A stretch of DNA of 64,000 bases from Crossiella cryophila (GTDB taxonomy: Bacteria; Actinomycetota; Actinomycetes; Mycobacteriales; Pseudonocardiaceae). Below, piece by piece: positions 1 through 9,212 of this stretch. Under the pieces are notes generated by a model that saw only the letters and a list, made by a program, of their open reading frames with translations, did no database searches and was not told where the DNA came from. A program made the position numbers and the translations under genes. Every line of letters starts with the position of its first letter. Position 1 is the first letter of the stretch. The stretch is from assembly GCF_014204915.1 (NCBI RefSeq), contig NZ_JACHMH010000001.1, positions 3,121,001-3,185,000 on the forward strand. The letters run 5' to 3'.

Positions 1-994
1 TGGTGACCTTGCCTCGGACGCCGGACATCTGGATGTGGTCGGCGAAGGAGGAGGTGGTGCGGCCCGAGGCGGGGTCGGGGGTGAAGTTGACCTGGTCAAT
101 GGTGATGTTCTCGCTGAACTGGCCGACGATGCCGAAGGACTGCAGGTAGTGCGCGGACACCCGGCGCACGGTGACGTCGCGGGACTCCCAGATCAGCGCG
201 CCCGGTTCGGTGCGGTCGGTCAGGCGCATCTGGTAGACGAGGCCGAGGTCGGTGGGGCGGTCCGGGGTCGTGTAGTCGACGCGGATGCGTTGGGCGCCAA
301 GGTCGGTCATCTTGGCCACGTCGCGGAACAGCGGGTTGCTCAGGCGGAAGGTGCGGCGGGCCTTGGGGTCGTGGGCCTGGGTGTACTGGAGTTTGTCCTG
401 GCCGGACCAGTACGGCTGGCCGGTCGTGGGGCTGGTCTCGCCGAGCCAGGTCAGGTGGGTGCCGTCGACCCGGTACGGACTGCCGGGCGGGACCGTGAGC
501 ACCCGGTAACCGGGGCCGGACTCGGTGACGGTGGCCTCGACGACCTTGGGCGCGGCGTAGTCGAAGGCGAAGCCGGTGAAGGTGACCCGGCTGGAGCGGA
601 TCGCGGCGAAGGCGGTCTGCTGGCCGTGGAAGACCAGTTTCGCGCCGCCGCCGTCCACCGTCACATCGCGCATGTCCTCCACGAGCAGGCCGATCCGCTT
701 GTCCCGGTAGCGCTGGTCGGCGCCGACGGTGTTGGACACGTACAGCTCGCGCAGCTCGGCCTGTTCCGGGTAGAGCTGGAAGGTGCCCCGGCCGAAGACG
801 ATCCGGGTCGGGCGGGCCAGGCCCCTGGCGTGCCGGAAGGCCGCGCGGACCGCGGCGGCGGAGTCGGTCCGGCCGGTCGGGTCGGCCCCGAAATCGGTCA
901 CCCGGACCATCGCCGTGGGGGCCGCGGCCGCGAGTGTCGGAGTGAGTCCTCCGATGAGTGCCAGTGCCGCTGTGGCAACCGCCAGTCGGTTCAT
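1..994 (-). CDS. GH110-like alpha-1,3-galactosidase (partial, C-terminus off window)
   Basis: Secreted parallel beta-helix glycosidase. The ATG at 994 follows an AAGGAG Shine-Dalgarno, and the first ~24 residues form a Sec signal peptide ending near ALAAAAP. The mature protein opens with VTDFGADPTGRTDSAAAVRA, the usual start of a beta-helix polysaccharidase, followed by a YPEQAELRELYVSNT segment and VTVDGGGAKLVFHG, which I match to the GH110 alpha-1,3-galactosidase family. GH110 enzymes remove terminal alpha-1,3-galactose, for example from blood-group-B-type glycans. About 331 residues are present; the family is usually around 600, so the C-terminal half lies beyond base 1. Family assignment comes from remembered sequence patterns. 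A generic pectate-lyase-like helix protein is the alternative. Confidence 0.75.
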   Translation of the reverse strand, partial: MNRLAVATAALALIGGLTPTLAAAAPTAMVRVTDFGADPTGRTDSAAAVRAAFRHARGLARPTRIVFGRGTFQLYPEQAELRELYVSNTVGADQRYRDKRIGLLVEDMRDVTVDGGGAKLVFHGQQTAFAAIRSSRVTFTGFAFDYAAPKVVEATVTESGPGYRVLTVPPGSPYRVDGTHLTWLGETSPTTGQPYWSGQDKLQYTQAHDPKARRTFRLSNPLFRDVAKMTDLGAQRIRVDYTTPDRPTDLGLVYQMRLTDRTEPGALIWESRDVTVRRVSAHYLQSFGIVGQFSENITIDQVNFTPDPASGRTTSSFADHIQMSGVRGKVT

Positions 995-1040
995 GGGGCT
1001 CCTTCGCGAGGTCTGGGCCAGACGTCGGAGCGATCCTGCC

Positions 1041-1979
1041 CTAGGTCTTGTCCTGCCGGTAGTAGCGCAGGGCCCCTTCATGCAGGTCGATCGGGGCAGT
1101 CTCGATCGCCGAGCGGGCGTCAAGGGACAGTGCCACCGCGTTCGCCCGGATCAGGTCCTCCCTGGCCTCGAACAGCCCCTCGGTCAGCGCGGCCGCGGTG
1201 TCGGCCGGCAACGCCTCGGTGGCCATCAGGAAGTTGCGCACCACCAGGGTGGTCACCGGCTTGTTGTCCATGCCGTAGCTGGAGGCGGGCACGGTGGCCT
1301 GGCCGTATACCGAGGAATATTTGTCCAGCAGGCCGGTCAGCACGTCGCTCAGGTCGATCAGCCGCAGCTTCTGCCGCTTGGCCAGCTCGAACACCGCCCG
1401 GGTCGGCAGGCCGCCGGACCAGAAGAAGCCGTCCAGCTCCTTGCGCTCCAGCGCCACGATCGAGTCCGACAGGTCGGTCGGGGACTGACGCAGGTCCGCG
1501 GCGGAGAGTTTCGCCTGCTCCAGCAGCCGGTCGGCGATCAACCGGGTGCCCGACTCGGCCGAGCCGGTGCCGATCCGCAGCCCGCGCAACTCCGACAGCT
1601 TGGTGGCCGGGACCTCGGCGCGCACGATCACGTGGAAGAAGTCGTCGTGCATCCTGGCCAGCGCGCGCAGCCGCCGGTTCGGGCGCTCCAGACTGAAGGC
1701 GCGCACCGCGGCGTCCGCGGCGGCGAAGGCCAGATCGGCCTCCCCGGACTCCAGTTTGCCCAGCGCGTCCACCGAACCCGCGGTGGGCTGCACGGTCGGC
1801 CGCGGCATGCCCAGATCCCGCTCCCAGGCCCCGGCCAGCGCGTTGCCCAGCTGGTAGTAGACGCCGGCGGGGCCGCCGGTGGCGATGGTCAGCCGCACGC
1901 CCTCCAGCACGCCGGCACAGCCGGCGGAGGCGAGCACGGCGGCCAGGACGAGCAGCAGACTCAGGAGTCGGCGGGGCAC
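1041..1979 (-). CDS. TAXI family TRAP-type solute-binding lipoprotein
   Basis: Extracytoplasmic substrate-binding protein of the TAXI (TRAP-associated extracytoplasmic immunogenic) type. The GTG at 1979 is chosen because an AGGA precedes it and the signal sequence follows directly; an ATG at 2018 would add 13 polar residues. The signal ends at a lipobox-like ASAGC, so the mature protein is probably a lipoprotein. [19 protein letters not shown] is the typical TAXI N-terminal substrate loop, and the length of 312 residues is normal. No TRAP permease gene (fused DctQM) is nearby, so the transporter partner must be elsewhere or the protein acts as an orphan. It is divergent from miaB, with about 70 bp between starts. 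Confidence 0.85.
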   Translation of the reverse strand: MPRRLLSLLLVLAAVLASAGCAGVLEGVRLTIATGGPAGVYYQLGNALAGAWERDLGMPRPTVQPTAGSVDALGKLESGEADLAFAAADAAVRAFSLERPNRRLRALARMHDDFFHVIVRAEVPATKLSELRGLRIGTGSAESGTRLIADRLLEQAKLSAADLRQSPTDLSDSIVALERKELDGFFWSGGLPTRAVFELAKRQKLRLIDLSDVLTGLLDKYSSVYGQATVPASSYGMDNKPVTTLVVRNFLMATEALPADTAAALTEGLFEAREDLIRANAVALSLDARSAIETAPIDLHEGALRYYRQDKT

Positions 1980-2049
1980 CGGTTCATCCTGCCAGGCGGC
2001 GCGCTCTACCCTGGACAATCGAACCGGGAAACCGGGAAAGGACGAGCGG

Positions 2050-3528
2050 GTGACACGCAGCTACCAGATCCGTACCTACGGTTGTCAGATGAACGTGCAC
2101 GACTCCGAACGGCTCGCGGGCCTGATGGAGGACGCGGGTTACGTGCGCGCCGCGGATGACAACGCCGACATCGTCGTCTTCAACACCTGCGCGGTGCGGG
2201 AGAACGCGGACAACCGGCTGTACGGCAACCTGGGACGCCTGCGCCCGGCCAAGGACGCCAACCCCGGCATGCAGATCGCGGTCGGCGGCTGCCTCGCGCA
2301 GAAGGACCGCGGCGAGATCGTCAAGCGCGCGCCCTGGGTGGACGTCGTCTTCGGCACGCACAACATCGGCTCGCTGCCGGTGCTGCTGGAACGCGCCCGG
2401 CACAACGCCGAGGCCCAGGTGGAGATCCTGGAGTCGCTGGAGACCTTCCCGTCCGCGCTGCCCGCCCGGCGCGACTCCGCGCACTCGGCCTGGGTGTCCA
2501 TCTCGGTGGGCTGCAACAACACCTGCACCTTCTGCATCGTGCCCTCGCTGCGCGGCAAGGAGAAGGACCGCCGCCCCGGCGAGATCCTGGCCGAGGTGGA
2601 GGCACTGGTCGCCGAGGGCGTGCTCGAGGTGACCCTGCTCGGCCAGAACGTCAACTCCTACGGCGTGGAGTTCGGCCAGCGCACCGCCTTCTCCGAGCTG
2701 CTGCGCGCCTGCGGCAAGATCGAGGGCCTGGAGCGGGTCCGGTTCACCTCCCCGCACCCCAAGGACTTCACCGACGACGTCATCGCCGCCATGGCCGAGA
2801 CGCCCAACGTGTGCCCGCAGCTGCACATGCCGCTGCAGTCCGGCTCCGACCAGGTGCTCAAGTCGATGCGCCGCTCCTACCGCGCCGACCGCTATCTGTC
2901 CATTGTGGACAAGGTGCGCACCGCGCTGCCGCACGCCGCGATCACCACCGACATCATCGTCGGCTTCCCCGGCGAGACCGAGCAGGACTTCCAGGGCACC
3001 CTGGACGTGGTGGCCGCCTCCCGGTTCACCTCCGCCTACACCTTCCAGTACTCCAAGCGCCCCGGCACGCCCGCCGCGACCATGGACGACCAGCTGCCCA
3101 AGCAGGTCGTGCAGGAGCGCTACGAGCGGCTCATCGCGTTGCAGGAGCAGATCTCCTGGGATCTCAACCGGGAGCAGGAAGGCCGCGTGGTCGAGGTCGT
3201 GGTCTCCGAGGGCGAGGGCCGCAAGGACACCGCCACCCGGCGCCTGTCCGGCCGCGCCCGGGACGGCAGGCTGGTGCACTTCAACCCGGCGGGCGTGGTG
3301 GATCAGGAGATCCGCCCCGGCGACGTGGTCACCACCCAGGTCACCTACGGCGCCCCGCACAACCTCATCGCCGACGGCGAATTGCTCTCCCACCGGCGCA
3401 CCAGGGCCGGTGACAACTGGGCGGCCGGCCGGAAGCCCAAGACCTCCGGTGTGACCCTGGGCCTGCCCTCCTTCGGCGCCCCGGCCACGCCCGAACCAGC
3501 GGCGGTGGGTGGATGCGGCAGTCGATGA
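2050..3528 (+). CDS. miaB: tRNA-2-methylthio-N6-dimethylallyladenosine synthase MiaB
   Basis: Radical-SAM methylthiotransferase that converts i6A37 to ms2i6A37 in tRNAs reading UNN codons. The GTG at 2050 follows AAAGGA and starts directly at the MTTase domain. MTTase cluster cysteines are C12 (TYGCQMN), C47 (NTCAV) and C81 (GGCLAQ). The radical-SAM motif is C155, C159, C162 (GCNNTCTFC), and a TRAM RNA-binding domain lies near residues 370-440. The protein is 492 aa, normal for the family. Its substrate is made by MiaA, encoded about 15 kb downstream. It is coupled to the next gene by an ATGA overlap. The order miaB, membrane gene, DUF349 gene resembles Rv2733c-Rv2731 of Mycobacterium tuberculosis. 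Confidence 0.97.
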   Translation: MTRSYQIRTYGCQMNVHDSERLAGLMEDAGYVRAADDNADIVVFNTCAVRENADNRLYGNLGRLRPAKDANPGMQIAVGGCLAQKDRGEIVKRAPWVDVVFGTHNIGSLPVLLERARHNAEAQVEILESLETFPSALPARRDSAHSAWVSISVGCNNTCTFCIVPSLRGKEKDRRPGEILAEVEALVAEGVLEVTLLGQNVNSYGVEFGQRTAFSELLRACGKIEGLERVRFTSPHPKDFTDDVIAAMAETPNVCPQLHMPLQSGSDQVLKSMRRSYRADRYLSIVDKVRTALPHAAITTDIIVGFPGETEQDFQGTLDVVAASRFTSAYTFQYSKRPGTPAATMDDQLPKQVVQERYERLIALQEQISWDLNREQEGRVVEVVVSEGEGRKDTATRRLSGRARDGRLVHFNPAGVVDQEIRPGDVVTTQVTYGAPHNLIADGELLSHRRTRAGDNWAAGRKPKTSGVTLGLPSFGAPATPEPAAVGGCGSR

Positions 3529-4013
3529 ACGCCGACGCGCAGGACGGACGGGATGACATGGCCGAGTTCGCCGACGAGCTGAAGCAGGTCGAGCGCCGGG
3601 TGATCCGCCGGGTCGATCCCGCGCCGCGCAGCGCCATGGTGATCGCGGGCGCGGTGTTCGTGCTGCTGGTGGCCGCGCTGCTGCCCTGGGTCGGCGACGC
3701 GGCAGGCTGGCAGGTGCTGCTCGGCCAGACCGATCCGGCGCTCAAGGTCGGCGTGCTGCCCAGGGTCTTCGGCGGTTTCGCGTTGTTCTTCGGCGTGCTG
3801 CTGACCGCGCTCACGCTGAGCCTGCGGCTGTGGGCACTGGCCTGGGTGGCCACCCTGGGCTGCTGGCTCTCGGTGATGCTGGGCCTGCTGTCGGTGTGGA
3901 CCCGGCAGACGGTGTTCCAGGCCCCCGGCCCCGGCCCCGGCCTGTACGTGGCGGCGCTCGCGCTGGCCGTGCTCGGCATCCAGTGGTTCCGCCAGTCCTG
4001 GTCCCGCCCCTAA
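3525..4013 (+). CDS. Conserved actinobacterial membrane protein (Rv2732c-like)
   Basis: Small integral membrane protein of unknown function. The ATG at 3525 overlaps the miaB stop in an ATGA junction, so the two are almost certainly translated together; an ATG at 3513 is also possible. The first ~40 residues are charged and cytoplasmic. Four hydrophobic segments follow: around [58 protein letters not shown] and [14 protein letters not shown]. Position directly after miaB matches Rv2732c, a conserved transmembrane protein. Its stop abuts the convergent NACHT gene, with the terminal bases shared and no room for a terminator. Confidence 0.85.
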   Translation: MNADAQDGRDDMAEFADELKQVERRVIRRVDPAPRSAMVIAGAVFVLLVAALLPWVGDAAGWQVLLGQTDPALKVGVLPRVFGGFALFFGVLLTALTLSLRLWALAWVATLGCWLSVMLGLLSVWTRQTVFQAPGPGPGLYVAALALAVLGIQWFRQSWSRP

Positions 4014-7000
4014 CGGCCGCGCCGGGCGAGTAGCCCCCGCGCCTGCTCGATCCGTGCCGGCTCGGCCAGGTCCTCGTACTGGGCGATGGCGTCGGTCAGC
4101 CAGAGCCGGGCGTCACTGTCCCGGTCGGCCCATTCGCCCTGCTGCGCCAGCATGTCCGCGGCCCGCAGGTCCCTGCCGGACTTGCCGAACTCCGCCCGCG
4201 CCTCGCGCAGCCGGTCTCGGCCCGCCGCAGTGGCCCAGGCCCCGTCCTTGCCCTTCGCGCTGAGGTGCTTGCCGAGCTGCAACAGGGTCTCCGCCCAAGC
4301 GGCCAGCGACTCGGTCGCCGCCGGGTGCTCGAGTACCCGGTACAGCTCGCGCGCCCGCCGGAAGGAGGTCGCCGCCTCCGGGAACTCGTCCAGCTCCACG
4401 AGCACCGCGCCCCGCAGGTGCAGCAGCCTGGCCAGCAGCAGCTCGTCGCCGCAGTGGTGGGCGTCCTGGACAGCCGTGGCCAGCACCAGCTCCGCGATGC
4501 GCTGCCGGTTGGCCTCGTACAGCTCCCAGGCGACCCGGTGGCCGTTCTCGGCTGCGGTGGTGAACCCGCCCCGCTCGCGCAGGGTGGCCAGCGCCTGCCG
4601 TAGCAGCTCCACCGCCTCGCCGTACTTCTGGCGCGCCAGCAGGCAGTAGCTGATCCCGAGCAGCGCGTGGGCCTCGGCCACCGCGGAATCCGCCTGTCGC
4701 GCGGCCGTGGCGGCGCGGTGGAACAGTGTGCTGGCCGCGTCCGGGTCGTGCGGCAGGGTGAGCCGGCCCAGCCTGCCCAGGGTGTCCGTCTGGCAGTCCG
4801 GGCAATCCGGCCAGGCGGCGTGGTGCTGGAGCAGTCCGGTCAGCCCGTGCCGCGCCAGCAGCTCGTCACACTCCGGCCCTAGCCCCCACTCGCGCAGTGG
4901 GGACAGCGTGATCCGGCACAGGTCAACCAGGTGCTCGCCGCCGTCCCGCAGGCAGGCCAGCACGTTGTGCCGCTCGGCGTGCAGCAGCCGCCAGCCGTCC
5001 GGGCCCAGCGGCAGCACCCGCGCCTGGGGGGAGTGCGGACAGGGCGGGTCGGCCAGGTGTGCGGTGAACAGGTCCAGGTAGGCGCGCTGGAGATCGGCGC
5101 GCACCCGGGTGGGCAGGCCCGGTGGGTCGAGCGCGGCGGAGACCTCGGCGATGGCGGTGCGTCCGGCCCGCCAGCGGTACCGGTCGCCGTCCCGCCCGAG
5201 CAGTTCCAGCCGGACACAGCGGTGGAGCCGGTCCCGGGCCTGCTGCTCGGTCAGCTCGTCCAGCCGGGCCGCGATGGCGACGGTGAAGTCGGGGCCGGGG
5301 TGCAGGGCCAGCCGCCGGAGCAGGCGCCGGTGCGGCTCGTCCAGCGACCGGTAGGCGGCCAGGGCCGCGCGGCGCAGCAGCCAGTCGCGCAGGGTGGCGT
5401 GCCGGAACCGGTAGATCGCGCCCTCCTGGCGCAGCACGTCCGCGGCGGTCATGGCGTCCAGGAACGGGATCAGCCGCGCGGGCAGTCGCCTGGTCAGGGC
5501 CAGTGAGACGCGGGTGGCGGCGAACCAGGGCCATTCCGCCCTGGTGCACACCGCCGCCGCGGCCACCAGCACCGCGACCAGGCTCGCCAGTCCCGCGTGC
5601 TCACCGAACCTGGCCAGCAGAGGGAAGCCCACCCGGCTTATCTCGACCTGGGCCGCGGCGAGCTGGACCAGCAGCACCAGCCCGGCCGCTCCGCCCAGCA
5701 GGCACAGCAGCGACCAGCGGCGGTCGGTGGCCAGGCTGTGCCTCGGGTTGACCGCCTTGCCGGGATCGGTGGCCAGGTGCGGGGCCAGCTCACCGGGCCA
5801 GTGGCCGAGGGCCTGGAACCGCACCCGGTCGGAGTCGTCCTCCGTCACCAGCGCCAGCAGGCCGCCCAGGAACAGCCCGACCAGCACACTGAGCATGGTC
5901 AGCATCAGGTACGGATCGGCCACGAGCATGTTGGGCATCAGGCCGCCGCCGCTGAGGGCCTGCCGGACCAGCTCTGGGAAGTACAACGAGATCAGCCACA
6001 GCAGCCCGCCGAACCCCCAGACGGCCAGGGCACCCACCACCAGGCCGCGGGCGAACCGGCGCCACCGGCCGGAACGGGTCGCCCGCCAGCGATCCCGCAG
6101 CCAGGACCTGACCTCGGCCAGGGTGATCGTCCGCTGCGGCGTGCCGGGTGGGCGGAAGGACTCGGGTTCCAGCCAGGTGGGTGGCCGTCGTCTGCCGAGC
6201 ATCGCCCGGCGCAGCTCCCACCAGCGGAACTCCTGGGTGTCCTGGCGTTCCAGGTGCCGGGCCAGGAAGGTCAGCCAGGCCAGCACCGAGCGCTCCGGGT
6301 GGTCGCGGTCCTCGGGCAGGCGTTGCCTGCGGTGCAACGTGGTCGGCAGCCAGGCGGCCAGCACGTGGTCCTCGATGGCCTCGGCCGTGGGCAGCGCGGC
6401 GAGTTCGGCCGGATCGCGGTCGGGGTCGTGCCGGTGGTAGACCTCGGCGGCCAGCGCGACCAGCAGTGGCCGGGTCAGCATCCGGGCCAGTGCCGAGTCG
6501 GGATCCTTGCGGCACAACGAGAACAGCCGCTCCCAGCTGGCCAGTTGCCGGGCGGAGGCTTCCCGGCGCAGGACGCGCGCGATGTCCGGGACCTCGATCG
6601 GGCGCAGGGTGAACACGGTGTCCACCGGCAGCCGGGGCGCGGCGGTGCGGCAGGTCAGGATCAGCGGCGAGCCCTCGGGTAGCGCGTCCCGCAGCGCCGC
6701 GCCCAGTGCGGTCCGCGGGCCGTCGGGCAGTTCGTCCAGGCCGTCCACCACCGGGAAGACCCGCTTGTGCAGCACCAGATGCCGGGCCAGGGTGATCCCG
6801 GCGGTGGTCCGGCGGGACAGCGCGCGGTGCTCGGTGCGGAGCTGGCGTTCCAGCCAGTGCGGCACCGGTTCGCCCTCGGTCCAGGAGGAGGCGGAGACCA
6901 GCACCGGCACCGGCTCGCGGTCCGCGCGTTCCGACAGCCAGGCGTAGGCCAGCCGACGGGCCAGCGAGGACTTCCCGGCGCCCGCGGGTCCGATGATCAG

Positions 7001-7423
7001 CACCCTGGCCCGCTGTTCGCGCAGTCGCTGCGCGGTCTCCGCGATCTGCGCGAGGGTGGTGCGGCGCAGCCGGAATCGCGGATCGGGTTCGACCGGGTGG
7101 TAGGAGCTGACCGCCCACGGCACCTCGAACAGTCGTCCGGATTGCAGGCCGCGGTGGTTCAACGCCTTGTCCCACAAGACTTCCGAGGTCTGGGCCAGTT
7201 CGGTCACCGCGGCCTCGACCTCGGCCGGGCCAGCCGGGTCGCGTCCGGCCCAGGTGACGTAACCGGCGATCGCGGCGCTGACCGTGATCAGCACACCGAC
7301 ACCCAGCCAGGCCCACGGGTTGTCCCGCAACGCGGTCGCCTGGCCGATCAGCACGGTCAGCGTGGTCCCGGCCCCGGCGGCCAGCACGGCCGCGACCACC
7401 CGGTGCCAACCCCGCCCAGCCAC
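4010..7423 (-). CDS. NACHT-domain NTPase with membrane segments and TPR-like C-terminus
   Basis: STAND-class signalling NTPase, 1137 aa. The GTG at 7423 follows GGGAGGT. Two N-terminal membrane helices (about 8-28 and 38-58) are followed by a cytosolic NACHT core with Walker A GPAGAGKSS (145-153) and the hydrophobic-acidic Walker B VFPVVDGLDELP (222-233); CRT at 268-270 is a sensor-like motif. Further hydrophobic segments lie near 460-482, 505-526, 570-590 and 610-626. From about 870 to 1100 there are alanine/leucine-rich helical pairs resembling TPRs. NACHT proteins in bacteria act as regulators or antiphage sensors with C-terminal recognition repeats. I see no recognisable effector domain, so the role is open. 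It is divergent from the subtilisin gene. Confidence 0.85.
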   Translation of the reverse strand: MAGRGWHRVVAAVLAAGAGTTLTVLIGQATALRDNPWAWLGVGVLITVSAAIAGYVTWAGRDPAGPAEVEAAVTELAQTSEVLWDKALNHRGLQSGRLFEVPWAVSSYHPVEPDPRFRLRRTTLAQIAETAQRLREQRARVLIIGPAGAGKSSLARRLAYAWLSERADREPVPVLVSASSWTEGEPVPHWLERQLRTEHRALSRRTTAGITLARHLVLHKRVFPVVDGLDELPDGPRTALGAALRDALPEGSPLILTCRTAAPRLPVDTVFTLRPIEVPDIARVLRREASARQLASWERLFSLCRKDPDSALARMLTRPLLVALAAEVYHRHDPDRDPAELAALPTAEAIEDHVLAAWLPTTLHRRQRLPEDRDHPERSVLAWLTFLARHLERQDTQEFRWWELRRAMLGRRRPPTWLEPESFRPPGTPQRTITLAEVRSWLRDRWRATRSGRWRRFARGLVVGALAVWGFGGLLWLISLYFPELVRQALSGGGLMPNMLVADPYLMLTMLSVLVGLFLGGLLALVTEDDSDRVRFQALGHWPGELAPHLATDPGKAVNPRHSLATDRRWSLLCLLGGAAGLVLLVQLAAAQVEISRVGFPLLARFGEHAGLASLVAVLVAAAAVCTRAEWPWFAATRVSLALTRRLPARLIPFLDAMTAADVLRQEGAIYRFRHATLRDWLLRRAALAAYRSLDEPHRRLLRRLALHPGPDFTVAIAARLDELTEQQARDRLHRCVRLELLGRDGDRYRWRAGRTAIAEVSAALDPPGLPTRVRADLQRAYLDLFTAHLADPPCPHSPQARVLPLGPDGWRLLHAERHNVLACLRDGGEHLVDLCRITLSPLREWGLGPECDELLARHGLTGLLQHHAAWPDCPDCQTDTLGRLGRLTLPHDPDAASTLFHRAATAARQADSAVAEAHALLGISYCLLARQKYGEAVELLRQALATLRERGGFTTAAENGHRVAWELYEANRQRIAELVLATAVQDAHHCGDELLLARLLHLRGAVLVELDEFPEAATSFRRARELYRVLEHPAATESLAAWAETLLQLGKHLSAKGKDGAWATAAGRDRLREARAEFGKSGRDLRAADMLAQQGEWADRDSDARLWLTDAIAQYEDLAEPARIEQARGLLARRGR

Positions 7424-7479
7424 CCGACCTCCCGGTAGTCATCCGACTACCCTCCGCAGTGTGCCAGATCGCGTGCTGC

Positions 7480-7575
7480 CCGTAAAACGTCAATGCCGTA
7501 AAAAGTAAATTCTGTTCGGCCCGGGTTGTTTCTCCTAAGCTCTGAATTGCCACCAAGCAATTCCCTGCCAAGGAG
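7480..7575 (+). promoter_or_regulatory. Leader of the subtilisin gene: direct repeats, perfect hairpin, SD
   Basis: Two copies of CCGTAAAA (7480-7487 and 7497-7504) are spaced 17 bp start to start, an arrangement expected for a regulator or tandem promoter element. Downstream, GAATTGC-caccaa-GCAATTC (7544-7563) is a perfect 7-bp palindrome just before the AAGGAG Shine-Dalgarno at 7570-7575. The palindrome could be an operator or a 5' mRNA stem. Seen directly; function is inferred. Confidence 0.5.
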
Positions 7576-7581
7576 CAAGCC

Positions 7582-8754
7582 ATGTCGAAAACAACGCGTG
7601 CGCTGAGTGTCGCGCTGCTCTCCGCGGTCGCCGTCAGCGGTTTCGCGGCCCTGCCCGCCCAGGCCGCCGAGGGCGCGGTCCGGGGCGCCGACGCGGCCAC
7701 CGCGGTGCCCGGCAGCTACCTGGTCGTGCTCAAGGACCAGGCCGCGAAGGCCAGCCCGGATACGGTGTCCGGAAAGGTGGGCGCGCAGGTCAGACGGACC
7801 TTCTCCACCGCGCTGAACGGGTTCGAGGTCACCGCGGACGCCCGCGCGGCGCGCCGGCTGGCCGCCGACCCGAACGTGGCCTACGTGGAGCAGAACCAGG
7901 TCGTCTCGCTGACCGCGACCCAGCCGAACCCGCCGTCATGGGGATTGGACCGGATTGACCAGCGCAACCTGCCGCTGGACAACTCCTACACCTATTCCAA
8001 CACGGCCGCCGCGGTGCACATCTACATTCTCGACACCGGAATCCGGGCCACTCATCAGCAGTTCTCCGGTCGGGTCGGGAATGGTTTCGACTTCGTCGAC
8101 AACGACAGCAACCCGGACGACGCCAACGGCCACGGCACGCACGTCGCGGGCACCGCGGCGGGCACCGCCTACGGAGTGGCCAAGGCCGCGCGACTGCACG
8201 GGGTCCGGGTGCTCAACGCCCAGGGCAGCGGCACCACCGCCGGGGTCATCGCCGGCGTGGACTGGATCACCCGCAACGCGGTGAAGCCCGCGGTCGCCAA
8301 CGTCAGCCTGGGCGGCGGCGTGTCCCCGACCCTGGACGCCGCGGTGCAGCGCTCCATCGCCTCCGGCGTGACCTACTCGATCGCCGCGGGCAACAACGGC
8401 GTCGACGCGGTGAACAACTCCCCGGCCCGGGTCGAGCAGGCCATCACGGTCGGCGCGACCAGTCGCACCGACGCCAAGGCCAGCTGGTCCGCCTTCGGCC
8501 CGCGGGTCGACCTGTTCGCGCCGGGCGTGGACATCACCTCGTCCTGGCGCACCAGTGACACGGCCACCTTCACCGGCAGCGGCACCAGCTTCGCCGCCCC
8601 CCACGTGACCGGCGCCGCCGCCCTGTACCTGTCCACCAACCCGACCGCCACCCCGCAGCAGGTCCGCGACGCCCTGGTCGCCAAGTCCACCCCCAACAAG
8701 GTCACCAGCCCCGGCGCCGGCTCCCCCAACCGCCTCCTCTACACCGGCCCCTGA
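7582..8754 (+). CDS. Secreted subtilisin-like serine peptidase (S8) with I9 propeptide
   Basis: Extracellular protease of the proteinase K/aqualysin type, 390 aa. It has a Sec signal peptide (about 1-29, cleavage after AQAA) and an Inhibitor_I9 propeptide (about 40-112, starting GSYLVVLKD) that chaperones folding and is autocleaved. The catalytic domain has D151 (DTGI), H184 (GHGTHVAG) and S336 (GTSFAAPH), with oxyanion Asn in AAGNNG near 281. There is no C-terminal extension such as a P-domain. The start follows AAGGAG. It is divergent from the NACHT gene, with about 160 bp between them that carry direct repeats and a palindrome. The gene ends at the edge of a repeat-rich gene-free block. 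Confidence 0.95.
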   Translation: MSKTTRALSVALLSAVAVSGFAALPAQAAEGAVRGADAATAVPGSYLVVLKDQAAKASPDTVSGKVGAQVRRTFSTALNGFEVTADARAARRLAADPNVAYVEQNQVVSLTATQPNPPSWGLDRIDQRNLPLDNSYTYSNTAAAVHIYILDTGIRATHQQFSGRVGNGFDFVDNDSNPDDANGHGTHVAGTAAGTAYGVAKAARLHGVRVLNAQGSGTTAGVIAGVDWITRNAVKPAVANVSLGGGVSPTLDAAVQRSIASGVTYSIAAGNNGVDAVNNSPARVEQAITVGATSRTDAKASWSAFGPRVDLFAPGVDITSSWRTSDTATFTGSGTSFAAPHVTGAAALYLSTNPTATPQQVRDALVAKSTPNKVTSPGAGSPNRLLYTGP

Positions 8755-8762
8755 TCCTCACC

Positions 8763-8854
8763 CGTCCCATAACGGCCAACACGCGCGGAGGGTTGAAACC
8801 CATCCCGCGCGTGTTGGCCGTTGTTGTACGGGGTGTTGGCCGTTGTGGGACGGG
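8763..8854. repeat. Inward-facing short repeat array, locus 1 (three units)
   Basis: One plus-oriented unit (8763, core AACGGCCAACAC) faces two minus-oriented units (core GTGTTGGCCGTT) across a spacer containing GCGCGGAGG and CGCGCG. The family consensus is CGT(A/C)C-NNN-AACGGCCAACAC, about 21 bp. The locus lies just after the subtilisin stop codon and could form a cruciform or terminator-like stem. Confidence 0.8.
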
Positions 8855-8888
8855 GCGGGGTGTGGGGTTGGGGGTGAACCCCCACGAC

Positions 8889-9053
8889 GAGGGTTCTCGT
8901 GTGTTCTCCGTACGGCCTGGAGCTTGCTGACCGCGCCCCGAGGAGCGGCCCCTGCAACACAAACCGCCGCCGACCCCGCCCATCGTGACGGGGGCCGCTC
9001 CTCGGGGTGTGGTTGGCTTGCGGAAGGCCGTGCGGAGAACACGCGAGCCCTCG
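8889..9053. repeat. Long imperfect palindrome of a second sequence type
   Basis: The left arm (from 8889) holds GAGGGTTCTCG, TGTTCTCCGTACGGCC and CCCCGAGGAGCGGCCCC. The right arm returns GGGGCCGCTCCTCGGGG, GGCCGTGCGGAGAACAC and GCGAGCCCTC, ending near 9053. The loop is about 35 nt. Sequence differs from the 290-bp element nearby. No open reading frame in it has plausible coding structure. It could be a mobile palindromic element or a structured RNA. Confidence 0.7.
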
Positions 9054-9212
9054 GAGCCACGCTGGAACCGGCCCCGGCAGCCTGCCCAGCCCCGCAACCT
9101 GCTCACCCCGGCTCTTGATCTGTGCACCCCCCTCCGGTGGTCTGCCCGGCCGGCGAGGCCATCTTTTCCGCTTTTGATCTTTGCGCTGTTGGCCTCTGTT
9201 GCTGAGGTACCC

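Noticed and set aside
35-1696. Long plus-strand open frame across the GH110 and TAXI genes
   Set aside because: It is a high-GC shadow of two minus-strand genes that have signal peptides, Shine-Dalgarno sites and family motifs.
5790-7700. Minus-strand open frame of 636 codons over the NACHT gene
   Set aside because: Arg/Gly/Pro/Ala-rich frame-shifted shadow; the NACHT frame has Walker motifs and normal composition.
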